Source of the DNA: DASUPK01 sp963774305 | GTDB lineage: Bacteria; Actinomycetota; Thermoleophilia; Solirubrobacterales; 70-9 | DNA length: 64,000 nt | Assembly (NCBI GenBank): GCA_963774305.1 | Contig: CAVZEM010000003.1 | Coordinates: forward strand, 62,001 to 126,000 | Direction: 5' to 3' | Part shown: positions 1 through 8,430 of the stretch, piece by piece | How the letters are laid out: the number at the start of each line of letters is the position of its first letter | Numbering within the stretch: position 1 is the first letter of the stretch | Program-made: the position numbers and the translations under genes | Notes under the pieces: model-generated | What the model was told of the DNA's origin: nothing | Database searches by the model: none | What the model saw: the letters and a program-made list of their open reading frames with translations, nothing else

Positions 1-1440
1 AGACGGCACTGGTGGGTGCTCGTCGGCACCTGCATGGGGCTGTTCGTGCTGATGCTCGACTCGACGGTCGTCGCCCTGGCGCTGCCGACGATCGAGAAGG
101 AGCTCCACGCGTCCGCCGACGACGTCCAGTGGGTGCTGAACGGCTACCTGCTGGTCCTGAGCGTCCTGGTGGTGACGGCCGGCAGGCTCGGCGACATCTA
201 CGGCCGTCGCCGGGTCTTCTTGATCGGGATGGCGGTCTTCGCCGCCGGCTCTGTCCTGGCGGCCGCAGCGTCGGACGACGCGATGCTGGTTGCCGCTCGC
301 GCCGTCCAGGGAGCCGGCGGAGCGGCGATGCTCTCGCTGTCCCTGGCGATCGTCAGCCACGCGTTCCCGGAGGAGGAGCAGGGGCAGGCGCTCGGGATCT
401 GGGCGGCCGTCTCCGCACTCGCCCTCGCGATCGGCCCGCTGGTGGGCGGGCTGCTGATCGACGTCGACTGGCGCCTGATCTTCTGGATCAACCTGCCGAT
501 CTGCGCGTTCGGGATCGGGATCACCCTGTGGTCGGCGCACGAGTCCCGCGACGAGACCTCGCCGCCCAAGCTCGACCTCCGCGGGCTGGCGACCCTGACG
601 CCCGGGCTCCTGGCGTTTGTCTTCGCGCTGGTCCGCGCCGATGACTGGGGCTGGGGATCCGCCAGGACGATCGGCGTCCTCGCCCTCGGCATCCTCTTCC
701 TGGCGGCCTTCTGGGCGATCGAGCACCGGGTGGACTCGCCGATCGTCGACTTCAGCCTCTTCCGCAACGGGCCCTACCTGGGCGCTTCGGCGGCGGGCTT
801 CACGCTCGTAGGCGCCTACTGGGCGGTGATCTTCTTCCAGCCGCAGTACCTCCAGACCGTCTTGGACCACGGTCCCGTCGCGGCCGGGCTGCTGATCCTG
901 CCGGTGACCGCGCCGATGGTCTTCATCTCGCCGTTCTGCGGAGGGCTGATCAAGCGCTTCGGTCCGCGTGGGCTGATGACGGTGGGGATGGTCTGCGGGG
1001 CCGCGGGCCTCGCGCTGCTCACCGGGATCGACGCCGACAGCTCCTACGGCGCGCTGATGCCGGGCTATCTGCTCTTTGGCATCTCGCTCGGCCTGGTCTA
1101 CGCGCCGATGTCGACGGCGGCGATGCTGGCGATGCCGCGCGCCAAGGCCGGGATCGCCGCCGGCGTGCTGGCGATGGTCCGCGTCACGGCGGGCGCCATG
1201 ACGCTGGCGGTCGTCGCCGCGGTCTTCCAGGGCGTCCAGAACGACCAGCTCGAGCAGCATCCGGGCGACGCCGCCGGGGCGTTCGCCACGGCCCTCGCCG
1301 ACTCGACCTGGGTCCTGGTCGCCCTCGTCGCGGTGGGGGCGGTGCTGACCTGGGCGCTGGTGAGGCGGACCGGGGATGAGCATCCCGCGCCCGAGGAGCA
1401 CCCCGAGCACAGGCTCGAGCGCCCCCGCCTGCACCTCTGA
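1..1440 (+). CDS. MFS drug exporter, DHA2 (EmrB/QacA) family, 5' end missing
   Basis: Proton-driven multidrug efflux permease of the inner membrane; substrate unknown. The frame is open from base 1, and the residues before the first possible start (GTG at 16), RRHWWVLVG, already fit the family, so the true start lies outside the window. About 479 codons are visible. Family marks are LDSTVVALALPTI in the first membrane segment, the motif-A loop GRLGDIYGRR, and a glycine-rich GPLVGGLL segment. Hydrophobic stretches run to about residue 450 and fit the 14-segment DHA2 layout. The tail is hydrophilic and rich in Glu, Pro and His. It stops 91 nt before the response regulator. Confidence 0.93.
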   Translation, partial: RRHWWVLVGTCMGLFVLMLDSTVVALALPTIEKELHASADDVQWVLNGYLLVLSVLVVTAGRLGDIYGRRRVFLIGMAVFAAGSVLAAAASDDAMLVAARAVQGAGGAAMLSLSLAIVSHAFPEEEQGQALGIWAAVSALALAIGPLVGGLLIDVDWRLIFWINLPICAFGIGITLWSAHESRDETSPPKLDLRGLATLTPGLLAFVFALVRADDWGWGSARTIGVLALGILFLAAFWAIEHRVDSPIVDFSLFRNGPYLGASAAGFTLVGAYWAVIFFQPQYLQTVLDHGPVAAGLLILPVTAPMVFISPFCGGLIKRFGPRGLMTVGMVCGAAGLALLTGIDADSSYGALMPGYLLFGISLGLVYAPMSTAAMLAMPRAKAGIAAGVLAMVRVTAGAMTLAVVAAVFQGVQNDQLEQHPGDAAGAFATALADSTWVLVALVAVGAVLTWALVRRTGDEHPAPEEHPEHRLERPRLHL

Positions 1441-1531
1441 ACCCTTCGGGCACCTGACGCATGTGGCGTGCGATCTGCCGTCGAATCTCCACTGCGGGGG
1501 AGAGTCGCACGGTCTCGTCCCTCAACGGGGC

Positions 1532-2236
1532 GTGCTGCCCAACGTCGACGAGATCGCAACGGTGGTCGTCTGCGAGGACGACGATCCGACGCGCGAGCTC
1601 CTCTGCGACCACCTGACCGCCGACCGCTACCGCGCCCTGCCGGCGCCGAGCGCGTCCGATGCGCTGCGCCTCTGCGGCTACAACCAGCCGGACCTGATGC
1701 TGCTGGATCTGGGCCTGCCGGACGCGCCTGGAATTGACGTGCTCCGCGAGATTCGCGCCGCCGGTGAGCGCTTCGACCCGGAGCTGCCGGTGCTGGTCCT
1801 CTCCGGGCGTTCCAGCGAGGCCGATCGTCTCCGCGGCTTCGAGGCCGGGGCCGACGATTACCTCTCCAAGCCCTTCCACTACCCGGAGCTGCTGGCGCGG
1901 GTGGCGGCGGTTCTTCGGCGGCGCTCGGGCGCGCGGCGGGGGCCGATCCGCCTCGGTGACCTGACCGTCGACCCGGCGACCCGCCGCGTCACGGTTGGCG
2001 ACCGCAACGTGGAGCTCGCCAACAAGGAGTTCGCGCTGCTGCGCGCACTGGCGGCCGAGCCGCGACGGGTCTTCACCAAGGACGAGCTGCTGCGCGACGT
2101 CTGGGGTTTTCGCTCGAAGGGGCGCACCCGGACGCTCGACTCCCACGCCAGCCGGCTGCGGCGGAAGCTCGATCCCGAGGGCGCGCGCTACGTCTTCAAC
2201 TGCTGGGGTGTTGGTTACCGCCTGCTCGACTCATGA
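1532..2236 (+). CDS. OmpR/PhoB-type response regulator
   Basis: Two-component DNA-binding regulator of about 234 residues. The receiver domain covers roughly residues 8-125, with acidic pocket EDDD at 15-18, phospho-acceptor D59 in LLDLGLPD, switch Ser91 and K113 in LSKPF. The C-terminal winged helix (about 130-230) has the OmpR pattern ELLRDVWGF and ends VGYRLLDS. GTG at 1532 is chosen because longer forms add low-complexity sequence in front of the receiver; GTG at 1562 is an alternative. Its stop overlaps the start of the histidine kinase gene (ATGA at 2233-2236), so the two are a coupled pair. Overlap continues into cpaB, which suggests the pair controls pilus genes (inference). Confidence 0.92.
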   Translation: MLPNVDEIATVVVCEDDDPTRELLCDHLTADRYRALPAPSASDALRLCGYNQPDLMLLDLGLPDAPGIDVLREIRAAGERFDPELPVLVLSGRSSEADRLRGFEAGADDYLSKPFHYPELLARVAAVLRRRSGARRGPIRLGDLTVDPATRRVTVGDRNVELANKEFALLRALAAEPRRVFTKDELLRDVWGFRSKGRTRTLDSHASRLRRKLDPEGARYVFNCWGVGYRLLDS

Positions 2237-2862
2237 TCACGCCGGCGCACAAGCGGGCGCTCAACCGGGCGCTGCACGAGCTCCGCCGCCCGCTTCAGGC
2301 ACTGGTCCTGATGGAGGAGTACTCGACCCAGCCGGCCGCCTCGCCGCCGGCCGCCAGCCGACGAGGGCTGCTCGAGGTCGCGGCGAGCGCGCTGCGAGAC
2401 CTGGACGGAGCCGTCAACGGGGACGCTCCCTCGCGGGCGCCCGGCCGCTTCTCCTGCCGGGAAGTGGTGCTCGCGGCCCTGGAACGCTGGCGCCCGATTG
2501 CCGCGAGGGCCGGCGGGATCCGCGTTTACTGGGACGCGGGACCGGCGCCGGTTGAGGGCGATGCCGTCCGGATGGCCCAGGCGCTCGACAACCTGATCTC
2601 CAACGCACTCGAGCACGGCGGCCCACCGCTGGTGGTGACGGGCGCGCGGGTGGCGGGCCGTATTCGCGTCACGATCGCCAACGGCGCATCGAGCCGCTCG
2701 ACGAAGCGCGATCCCGATCCCCGCCGGGGCCATGGCACCGACCTCGTCTCGCAGGTCGCGAGCGCTCACCGGGGGCGCTTCGCCCTCTGCCGCACGGACA
2801 GCGGCTGCGTCGCGGCGCTCGAGCTGCCGCTGGCCGAGCCCGGTTACGCGCTGGCGGCGTGA
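2233..2862 (+). CDS. Minimal histidine kinase without a sensor domain
   Basis: A 209-residue soluble protein with the transmitter parts of a histidine kinase only. A HisKA-like H-box is at the N-terminus (HELRRPLQAL, candidate phospho-His H15). An ATPase domain follows, with N-box DNLISNALEHG near residues 119-129 and a G-rich lid RRGHGTDLVSQVASAHRG. No membrane segment, PAS or GAF domain is visible, so it must sense a cytoplasmic cue or a partner. Usual kinases exceed 350 residues. It overlaps the regulator by 4 nt upstream and cpaB by 4 nt downstream (GTGA at 2859-2862), so translation of the three genes is probably coupled. Confidence 0.85.
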   Translation: MITPAHKRALNRALHELRRPLQALVLMEEYSTQPAASPPAASRRGLLEVAASALRDLDGAVNGDAPSRAPGRFSCREVVLAALERWRPIAARAGGIRVYWDAGPAPVEGDAVRMAQALDNLISNALEHGGPPLVVTGARVAGRIRVTIANGASSRSTKRDPDPRRGHGTDLVSQVASAHRGRFALCRTDSGCVAALELPLAEPGYALAA

Positions 2863-3506
2863 GCCGCCGCAGGCGCGCCGCCTTCTTCCTGGTCGCGGCC
2901 GTCGTCTGCGCCCTGCTCGCCGCAATGGTCGCCAACCGCTACCGCTCGCGCGTGGAGGCCCGCTACGGGCCCCTGCGGTCGGTGCTCGTCGCCACCGCCG
3001 AATTGCCGGCCGGGGAGGCCATTGCGGTGGACCGAGTGGAATCCGCGCTCGCGGTGCGGCGAGTTCCGGCGAGCTTCGTCCCCCCCGGCGCGCTGGCGAG
3101 CCCCGCCGAGGCGGTGGGCCGTGCGCCCAGCGCGACGATCCCCTCGGGGTCGTACGTGCTCGGCGCTCAGCTCGCCGTGCCGCGCCCGCGCGAACCGCGC
3201 GCGCCGGGAGTCGTCGACGGGCTGCGCCCGGTCGAGGTCGCGGTTGCCGGAGCCGAGGCCCTGACCGTCGGGGACGGCTCGCCGGAGGGAAGCCGGGTTG
3301 ACGTTGTGGTCGCGCGCCAGGCCGGCTTGGGGCGGTCGGCTCAGGCCCGGATCGCCGCGACGGGGGTCAGACTGCTGGTGCTGCGGAGCCCGGCCGGACC
3401 GGGCGAGGGGTGGTCCGCGACCCTCGCGGTCACCGAGCAGCAGGCGCTCGCGCTGATCGGCGCGCAGAGCGCCGGGCGCGAGATTCGCCTGCTGCCCAGG
3501 GCCTGA
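2859..3506 (+). CDS. cpaB: Flp pilus assembly protein CpaB/RcpC (SAF domain)
   Basis: Periplasmic or cell-envelope component of the Tad/Flp pilus machine. The 215-residue product has one N-terminal membrane segment (about residues 8-25, FFLVAAVVCALLAAMVA), then a SAF-like domain (VLVATAELPAGEAIAVD, about 45-62, with GSYVLGAQL near 100) and a C-terminal RcpC-type region. Length is slightly short of typical CpaB (about 230-300). The GTG start overlaps the kinase stop. It ends directly against the convergent VOC gene, and the remaining Tad genes resume at 4985, beyond an antisense block. Confidence 0.82.
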   Translation: MSRRRRAAFFLVAAVVCALLAAMVANRYRSRVEARYGPLRSVLVATAELPAGEAIAVDRVESALAVRRVPASFVPPGALASPAEAVGRAPSATIPSGSYVLGAQLAVPRPREPRAPGVVDGLRPVEVAVAGAEALTVGDGSPEGSRVDVVVARQAGLGRSAQARIAATGVRLLVLRSPAGPGEGWSATLAVTEQQALALIGAQSAGREIRLLPRA

Positions 3507-3923
3507 TCAGGAGACCGTCGGCTTGCCGAGCCGGTACTTGTTCCCCGATGGGTCGCGGAACTCGGAGTCGAGCCCGTACGGTTGCTCGGCCGGCGCCTCG
3601 GTGAACTCCACGCCGCGTTCCTTGAGCTCCTCGTAGCTCGCCTGGACGTCGTCGGACGTCAGGAAGACCGTTCCGGCGAAGCCCTTTGACATCAGGTCCT
3701 CGACCTGCTTCTTGGTCTCCTCGTCCATCACCGGTGGGCCGGGGATCGCCATCAGGGCCAGGGAGAAGTCCTGGCCCGGCGCTCCGACGGTGAGCCAGCG
3801 GAAGTCCCCCAGCTCGGGCATGGTGATGTCGGAGCGAACCTCCCAGCCGATCTTCTTGGTCCAGAAATCGAGGGCCTCCTCCTGGTCGTGCACCCAGACC
3901 TGTCCATTCGACACGGTGATCAT
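3507..3923 (-). CDS. VOC (glyoxalase/bleomycin resistance fold) family protein
   Basis: Small metal-dependent or ligand-binding protein of the vicinal oxygen chelate fold, 138 residues; substrate unknown. It starts MITVSNGQVWVHDQEEALDF and ends FRDPSGNKYRLGKPTVS, the usual end of the second beta-alpha-beta unit. The start at 3923 is set by a strong ribosome site (GAAGGAGA, 4 nt upstream); a longer start at 3959 would bypass it. It lies 48 nt downstream of the AraC-type regulator in the same direction, so that regulator may control it (inference). Confidence 0.88.
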   Translation of the reverse strand: MITVSNGQVWVHDQEEALDFWTKKIGWEVRSDITMPELGDFRWLTVGAPGQDFSLALMAIPGPPVMDEETKKQVEDLMSKGFAGTVFLTSDDVQASYEELKERGVEFTEAPAEQPYGLDSEFRDPSGNKYRLGKPTVS

Positions 3924-3971
3924 TTCGTCTCCTTCGTTCGATTGATGGGGCGGGGCCAAGCTAGTCGCGGG

Positions 3972-4394
3972 TCAGTCCGCTGTCTTCTTGAAACGTGCTG
4001 ACTCGGGTCGCAGGTAGGTGCGGAGGACGCAGCTGGGCACCTTGGCGAAGACTGTCGCGGGCGGCTGGCCGGCTCGATACTCGGTCGGCGTCTGCCCGTA
4101 GGCGCGCTTGAAGCTCGTGGTGAAGGAGCCGACGCTCCGGAGCCCGACTTCGAGGCAGATCTCGGCGACCGTCCAATCGGTCATCCGCAGCAGCTCGGCG
4201 GCCCGCTCGAGGCGCCTGGTCAACAGGTAGTGGTGGGGCGACTCACCGAAGGTGCGACGGAACTCGCGGCTGAAGTGCGCCCTCGACAGGCCGGCCGCGC
4301 CGGCCATGTGGTCGACGTCCAGAGGCTCCGAGTAGCGGGCGTCAGCGAGGTCCTTGGCTCGCAGCAGATGACGTGCCGGATGGGGAAAGGCCAT
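3972..4394 (-). CDS. AraC-family DNA-binding protein (HTH domain only)
   Basis: Transcription regulator of 140 residues made almost only of the AraC double helix-turn-helix (about residues 10-110). The first HTH is around GAAGLSRAHFSREFRRTFGE and the second around EVGLRSVGSFTTSFKRAYGQ, followed by the signature TPTEYR. There is no N-terminal cupin or ligand domain, so any effector must act otherwise. A 30-residue basic tail containing one Cys follows the HTH. It sits between the macrodomain and VOC genes on the minus strand, 20 nt after the former. Confidence 0.9.
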   Translation of the reverse strand: MAFPHPARHLLRAKDLADARYSEPLDVDHMAGAAGLSRAHFSREFRRTFGESPHHYLLTRRLERAAELLRMTDWTVAEICLEVGLRSVGSFTTSFKRAYGQTPTEYRAGQPPATVFAKVPSCVLRTYLRPESARFKKTAD

Positions 4395-4414
4395 TGCTGG
4401 TCAATGAGACTCCG

Positions 4415-4921
4415 TCATCCCGGTTGACTCATCGCCTGATTGAAGGCGGCTTCGGCTGCGTCGCCGTGCACCGCGAAGACGACGCGCTCGAGGCCGCCTT
4501 CCGAGTCGAGATGCCGCCGGACCTCCTCGACCTCGATCCGGGCGGCCTCGTGGAGGGGAAACCCGCCGACGCCGGTCCCGAACGCGACCAGGGCGAGACT
4601 CTTCGCGCCGAGCTCGTCCGCCTTGGTGAGCGTGCTGGCTGTGGCCCTGCGGATGATCTCCGCCGAGGTCGGGCCGCCGAGCTCCATGGTCGCGGCGTGG
4701 ATCACCCAGCGGGCGGGCATCTCGCCCGCGCTCGTCTCCACGGCCTCGCCGAGCCCGATCGGCGCGCGCTCGTCGCTCTCGGCCTGGACGGCCGGGCCGC
4801 CCGCACGAGAGATCGCCCCCGCCACTCCGCCGCCATGCCGCAGCTGCGTGTTGGCGGCATTGGCGATCGCGTCGACCTCGAGCTTCGTGATGTCGGCCTG
4901 CTTGACCTCGATCTCCGCCAC
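4415..4921 (-). CDS. Macrodomain protein (ADP-ribose/O-acetyl-ADP-ribose hydrolase type)
   Basis: Cytoplasmic macrodomain of about 168 residues. Conserved marks are an N-terminal VKQADITKLEVDAIANAAN strand-loop, the ligand loop GGGVAGAISRAGG and the second glycine loop FGTGVGGFPLHEAA. Members remove ADP-ribose from proteins or deacetylate O-acetyl-ADP-ribose; which applies here cannot be told. The frame stays open to an ATG at 5011, but that would overlap the divergent cpaF start (4985) and add nothing conserved, so the GTG at 4921 is preferred. It heads the antisense block inside the Tad locus. Confidence 0.87.
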   Translation of the reverse strand: MAEIEVKQADITKLEVDAIANAANTQLRHGGGVAGAISRAGGPAVQAESDERAPIGLGEAVETSAGEMPARWVIHAATMELGGPTSAEIIRRATASTLTKADELGAKSLALVAFGTGVGGFPLHEAARIEVEEVRRHLDSEGGLERVVFAVHGDAAEAAFNQAMSQPG

Positions 4922-4984
4922 GTCCGAATCGCAGGCTACCGGCGCGCCGGGGGCGAGTAGGCCACTCCGGGCGCTTAGCCAAGG

Positions 4985-6163
4985 GTGGACGAGCGCGTCC
5001 GCCGCAGGCACCTGGATGACCTGGCCGCTGAGCTCCGGCGGCGGCTGGTCGAGCGCCGTCGCGCGGAAGCTGCCTCCGGAGGCTCTGCGCTGGGACCGTT
5101 ACCGAACGCGGTCCGCGAGCTGGTGGATGAGGACGCGGCGGTCCTCGAGGCGGCCACGCGCGACCGCCTCTGCGAGTTGATCCTCAGGGAGGCTGTCGGT
5201 CTCGGGCCCCTGGAGGAGCTGCTCGCCGACCCGGCGGTGGAGGAGGTGATGGTGAACGGCCACGAGCAGGTCCACGTCGAGCGCGGCGGCCGGATTGAGC
5301 GGACGGACGTGTCCTTCCCATCCGAGCAGGCGCTGCGTGACGCGATCGAGCGGATCCTGACCCCGCTCGGGCGCAGGGTCGACGAGCTCAGCCCGATGGT
5401 CGACGCACGGCTGGAGGACGGCTCGCGTGTCCATGTGGTGATCCCGCCTCTTTCCGTCGATGGTCCATCACTGTCGATCCGCCGGTTCTCGGCGGTGCGG
5501 CCGGGCCCGCGAGAGCTGGTCGAGCTGGGCACGATCACCGCCGAGCTTCACGATGAGCTCGCCGCTGCCGTGGGTGCCCGGCGCAGCATTCTGGTCAGCG
5601 GGGGGACGGGATCGGGGAAGACGACGCTGCTCAATGCGCTCTCGGCGTTCATCGACCGGGACGAGCGCGTGATCACCATCGAGGACGCGGCGGAGCTGCG
5701 ACTGCGGCAGCCGCACGTCGTCCGCCTCGAGAGCCGCCCCGCGAACGTCGAGGGGCGCGGGCGGGTCACTATCCGGGACCTGCTGCGCGGCGCGCTGCGC
5801 ATGCGGCCGGACAGGATCGTGATCGGTGAGGTGCGGGGCGCCGAGGCGCTCGATCTGCTGATGGCGCTCAACACCGGCCACGAGGGCGCCCTCTCGACCG
5901 TTCACTCCAACTCGCCGGAGGATGCGCTGCGGCGGATCGAGACCCTCGCGCTGATGGCGGGCGTCGGTCTGCCGCACGAGGCGATCCGCGAGCAGCTCGG
6001 GCGGGGACTTGATCTCGTCATCCATCTGGCGAGACTCAGCGATGGGTCGCGCCGTGTCGTGGAGGTGGCGGAGGTGGTGCGAACAGCGGGCTCGGTCGGC
6101 GTCCGCGAGCTCTACCGGCTGGGCGGCGAAACGGAGAGGCGACCCTGGCCGGCCGGGCGCTGA
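4985..6163 (+). CDS. cpaF: Tad pilus secretion ATPase CpaF/TadA
   Basis: Hexameric type II/IV secretion ATPase powering Flp pilus assembly at the inner membrane, 392 residues. The N-terminal domain includes LEELLADPAVEEVMVNG. Walker A is GGTGSGKT at 206-213. Asp box ITIEDAAEL, His box and Walker B (DRIVIGEVRGAEALDLLMAL) follow, then TGHEGALSTVHSNS, typical of the CpaF branch. The GTG start is the first in frame after an in-frame stop. It is followed at once by tadB, which begins inside its last codons, then tadC. CpaE, pilin, TadE/F and prepilin peptidase are not in this window. Confidence 0.95.
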   Translation: MDERVRRRHLDDLAAELRRRLVERRRAEAASGGSALGPLPNAVRELVDEDAAVLEAATRDRLCELILREAVGLGPLEELLADPAVEEVMVNGHEQVHVERGGRIERTDVSFPSEQALRDAIERILTPLGRRVDELSPMVDARLEDGSRVHVVIPPLSVDGPSLSIRRFSAVRPGPRELVELGTITAELHDELAAAVGARRSILVSGGTGSGKTTLLNALSAFIDRDERVITIEDAAELRLRQPHVVRLESRPANVEGRGRVTIRDLLRGALRMRPDRIVIGEVRGAEALDLLMALNTGHEGALSTVHSNSPEDALRRIETLALMAGVGLPHEAIREQLGRGLDLVIHLARLSDGSRRVVEVAEVVRTAGSVGVRELYRLGGETERRPWPAGR

Positions 6164-6993
6164 TCGTCCTGACGGCGCTCGCTGGTGGACTCGCGGCAGT
6201 CGCGGTCCGCGACGCCCTGAGTACGGCTCCTGGAGTGCTGGGCTGGCTGCGGGCGTCGATCGCGCCCCTGCGGCGAGCCTCCCAGGAGGGCTACGCCCCG
6301 ACCGCCGACGAGCAGCGGCGGCTCGCCCTGCTCGGCAGCGGGACGATCGCGACGGCGGCGATCCTGATCGCGGGCCCCGGGCCGCTCGCCGTGGCAGGGG
6401 CGGCGGGACCATGGTGCGTCGGGGTGGTGGTGGCGGGGCGCCGGGAGCGCTATCGCCGGGCGGTGGAGCGCTCGGTACCGGATGTGGCGGCGGCCATCGC
6501 CGACGCGATCTCCGGCGGCCGCTCGGTGAGGGGTGCGCTGGGCGCCGCGGCGGGCTCCCTCGAGGGCCCGTCCTCGGCGGAGCTCGCCCGGGTTGCGGCT
6601 GACCTGGAGCTCGGGGCGTCGACCAGCGAGGCGCTCGACGCCATGCGGGCGCGACTGCACTCGGACCGGGTCGATTCGCTGGCGACGGCGCTGCTCAGCC
6701 AGCAGGTCGCGGGGGGAGACGTGGCCGCACTCATGAGGCGTCTGGCCGCCGCCTCGGCGGATCGCGACCGGGTCGCCGACGAAGCGCGCGCCGCCACTAC
6801 CCAGGCCCGCTTCACCGGTTTGCTCGTTGTGGCACTGCCCGCAGGGACCGCCCTCTTCGCCGAGCTCCTGCAGCCAGGCTTCGTCTCTCGGGTGATCTCC
6901 GCGCCGGCCTCGGCGGCGATGCTGGTGGCGGCGGGCGGCCTGCAGGTCATCGGCTTCGCGCTGATTCGCCGGCTCGGGAGGCCCGCGGAATGA
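6145..6993 (+). CDS. tadB: Tad pilus inner-membrane platform protein TadB
   Basis: Type II secretion F-domain protein forming the pilus platform with TadC. The F domain (about residues 100-240) includes RSVPDVAAAIADAISGGRS and ends in two membrane segments. The first ATG/GTG/TTG in frame is GTG at 6235, but the 30 codons before it encode a clear membrane helix (LIVLTALAGGLAAVAV) and contain no stop. CTG at 6145 lies 5 nt after GGAGAGG and would give MAGRALIVLTALAGG, a typical TadB beginning. It is therefore used here with moderate certainty; if only standard starts are allowed, the gene is 6235-6993. It overlaps cpaF by 19 nt and tadC by 4 nt. Confidence 0.85.
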   Translation: MAGRALIVLTALAGGLAAVAVRDALSTAPGVLGWLRASIAPLRRASQEGYAPTADEQRRLALLGSGTIATAAILIAGPGPLAVAGAAGPWCVGVVVAGRRERYRRAVERSVPDVAAAIADAISGGRSVRGALGAAAGSLEGPSSAELARVAADLELGASTSEALDAMRARLHSDRVDSLATALLSQQVAGGDVAALMRRLAAASADRDRVADEARAATTQARFTGLLVVALPAGTALFAELLQPGFVSRVISAPASAAMLVAAGGLQVIGFALIRRLGRPAE

Positions 6994-7826
6994 CCATGGC
7001 GCTCCTGCTGGCGCTCGGCGCGCTGATCCTCGGGGTCGCGGCGGCCGCTCAGTTGCTTCAAGGCGGTGACGGAGCCGGATCAGCTACCGACTCCGAAGCT
7101 CCGTCGCGGTCACCGACCGCATCTTCTCTCCTCGCCGCGGCGGACGGCCGACTCGGCCTCTCCGCTCGTCTCGCCAGGGCCGGGCTCGCCGATCGGATCT
7201 CCGGACAGGCCCTGCTCGCCGCCAAGCTTGGCGGGGCGCTCGCCGGTCTGCTCTGGGGGATGGTGGTGTCGCCGGCGGCGCCGAGCCGGCTCGCCTGGAT
7301 CGTGGCCATCGGGTTGCCCGCGGCCGGGTTCCTCGGGCCCGACGCGTGGCTCGAGCGACGTGCCCGCCAGCGGCTCCGGGCGCTCCGGGCCGGCCTTCCC
7401 GACGCGCTGGACCTGCTTGCCGTCGGCACCGCGGCGGGGCGCAGCCCGCTCGCCGGCCTCAGCGAGCTGGGCAGGGGGGAGGGGCCGCTGGCGCGCGAGC
7501 TGGCCATGCTCTCGGCCGAGAGTTCGTGCGGCCTCTCTCAGGGCGAGGCGCTCGAGTCCCTGCGCCGCCGGGCGCCGGTGCGCGAGATCTCGGCGATGTG
7601 CGGGGTGATCGAGCGCTCTCGCCGCTACGGATCGCCGCTGGCCGACCAGCTGCGGGAGCAGGCGACCGCCCTCCGGGGGGTGCAGCGGCGCCGCGTCGAG
7701 GAGCACGCGGCACGGGCCGCCCCGAAGATCCAGCTCGCGGTCGCGCTTCTCCTCGTCCCCTCGGTGCTGTTGATGATCGCCGCGGGATTGCTCGCCAACG
7801 TCGACCGCTTCATGGCCGGGTTCTGA
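6990..7826 (+). CDS. tadC: Tad pilus inner-membrane platform protein TadC
   Basis: Second F-domain platform protein, 278 residues. It has an N-terminal membrane helix (about 3-22), a polar Ser-rich linker, two helices near 80-115, the F domain (GLPDALDLLAVGTAAGRSPL, about 130-240) and a C-terminal helix (IQLAVALLLVPSVLLMIAAG). The ATGA overlap with tadB implies translational coupling. It ends tail to tail with the DUF998 gene, overlapping it by 17 nt, with no visible terminator. Confidence 0.92.
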   Translation: MTMALLLALGALILGVAAAAQLLQGGDGAGSATDSEAPSRSPTASSLLAAADGRLGLSARLARAGLADRISGQALLAAKLGGALAGLLWGMVVSPAAPSRLAWIVAIGLPAAGFLGPDAWLERRARQRLRALRAGLPDALDLLAVGTAAGRSPLAGLSELGRGEGPLARELAMLSAESSCGLSQGEALESLRRRAPVREISAMCGVIERSRRYGSPLADQLREQATALRGVQRRRVEEHAARAAPKIQLAVALLLVPSVLLMIAAGLLANVDRFMAGF

Positions 7827-8430
7827 GCTCAGGCGCGGGGATCTCCCCTCGCAGGCGCAGCGCGATCAACGTGAGCCAGGCGAAGGCGATCGCGACCGCC
7901 AATCGCTGGATCAGCCCGAGGATCGGCGCCGCCGCCTCGGAGATCACGAAAAGGGGGAGGACCGACAGCCCCGTCACCAGCGAGAACGCGGCGAGGCCGC
8001 CCGCGCGGCGGTGCCGGCGGGCGAAGGTGATCGCCGCGGCAGACACCGCCGTGAAGGCGACGGCGACCGCCGCCAGGTGCAGCTGGGCGTGGAGCGTCCG
8101 CAGGGCGTCGTCCGGGTCGGTGACCAGCGGGCCGGCGATCAGCGTGCAGGCACCGGCGAGGCCGATCAGGACCGCTCCGGCTCGCCCGAGGCCGGCGATT
8201 CCCGCCGCCCGCCAGAGTGCGACGGCCAACAGCATCTCGACCGCGCCCAGTAGGACGAAGTTCCCGATCATCACCCAGCCCGTCGGGCCCAGGCTGAGAG
8301 CGCTGGCGGGCATCCTCAACGTGTCGTAGCCGGAGACGCTCAGCCCGAGGGCGATCGTCACCGCGAACCAGATGGCCGGCGCAACGACCCCCGCCGTGGC
8401 GGCCAAGCGGGACTTTCCGCCGCTCCTCAT
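7810..8430 (-). CDS. DUF998 family membrane protein
   Basis: Integral membrane protein of about 206 residues with six predicted helices: AATAGVVAPAIWFAVTIALG, then segments near 50-75, 85-105, 115-135, 145-165 and 175-195. The pattern of a polar SGYDTLRMPASALSLGP loop after the first helix is typical of DUF998; function is unknown. ATG at 8430 is chosen because it overlaps the Ada-domain stop (ATGA), as most genes here do. The two are probably one transcript, but no functional link is evident. Confidence 0.85.
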   Translation of the reverse strand: MRSGGKSRLAATAGVVAPAIWFAVTIALGLSVSGYDTLRMPASALSLGPTGWVMIGNFVLLGAVEMLLAVALWRAAGIAGLGRAGAVLIGLAGACTLIAGPLVTDPDDALRTLHAQLHLAAVAVAFTAVSAAAITFARRHRRAGGLAAFSLVTGLSVLPLFVISEAAAPILGLIQRLAVAIAFAWLTLIALRLRGEIPAPELRTRP

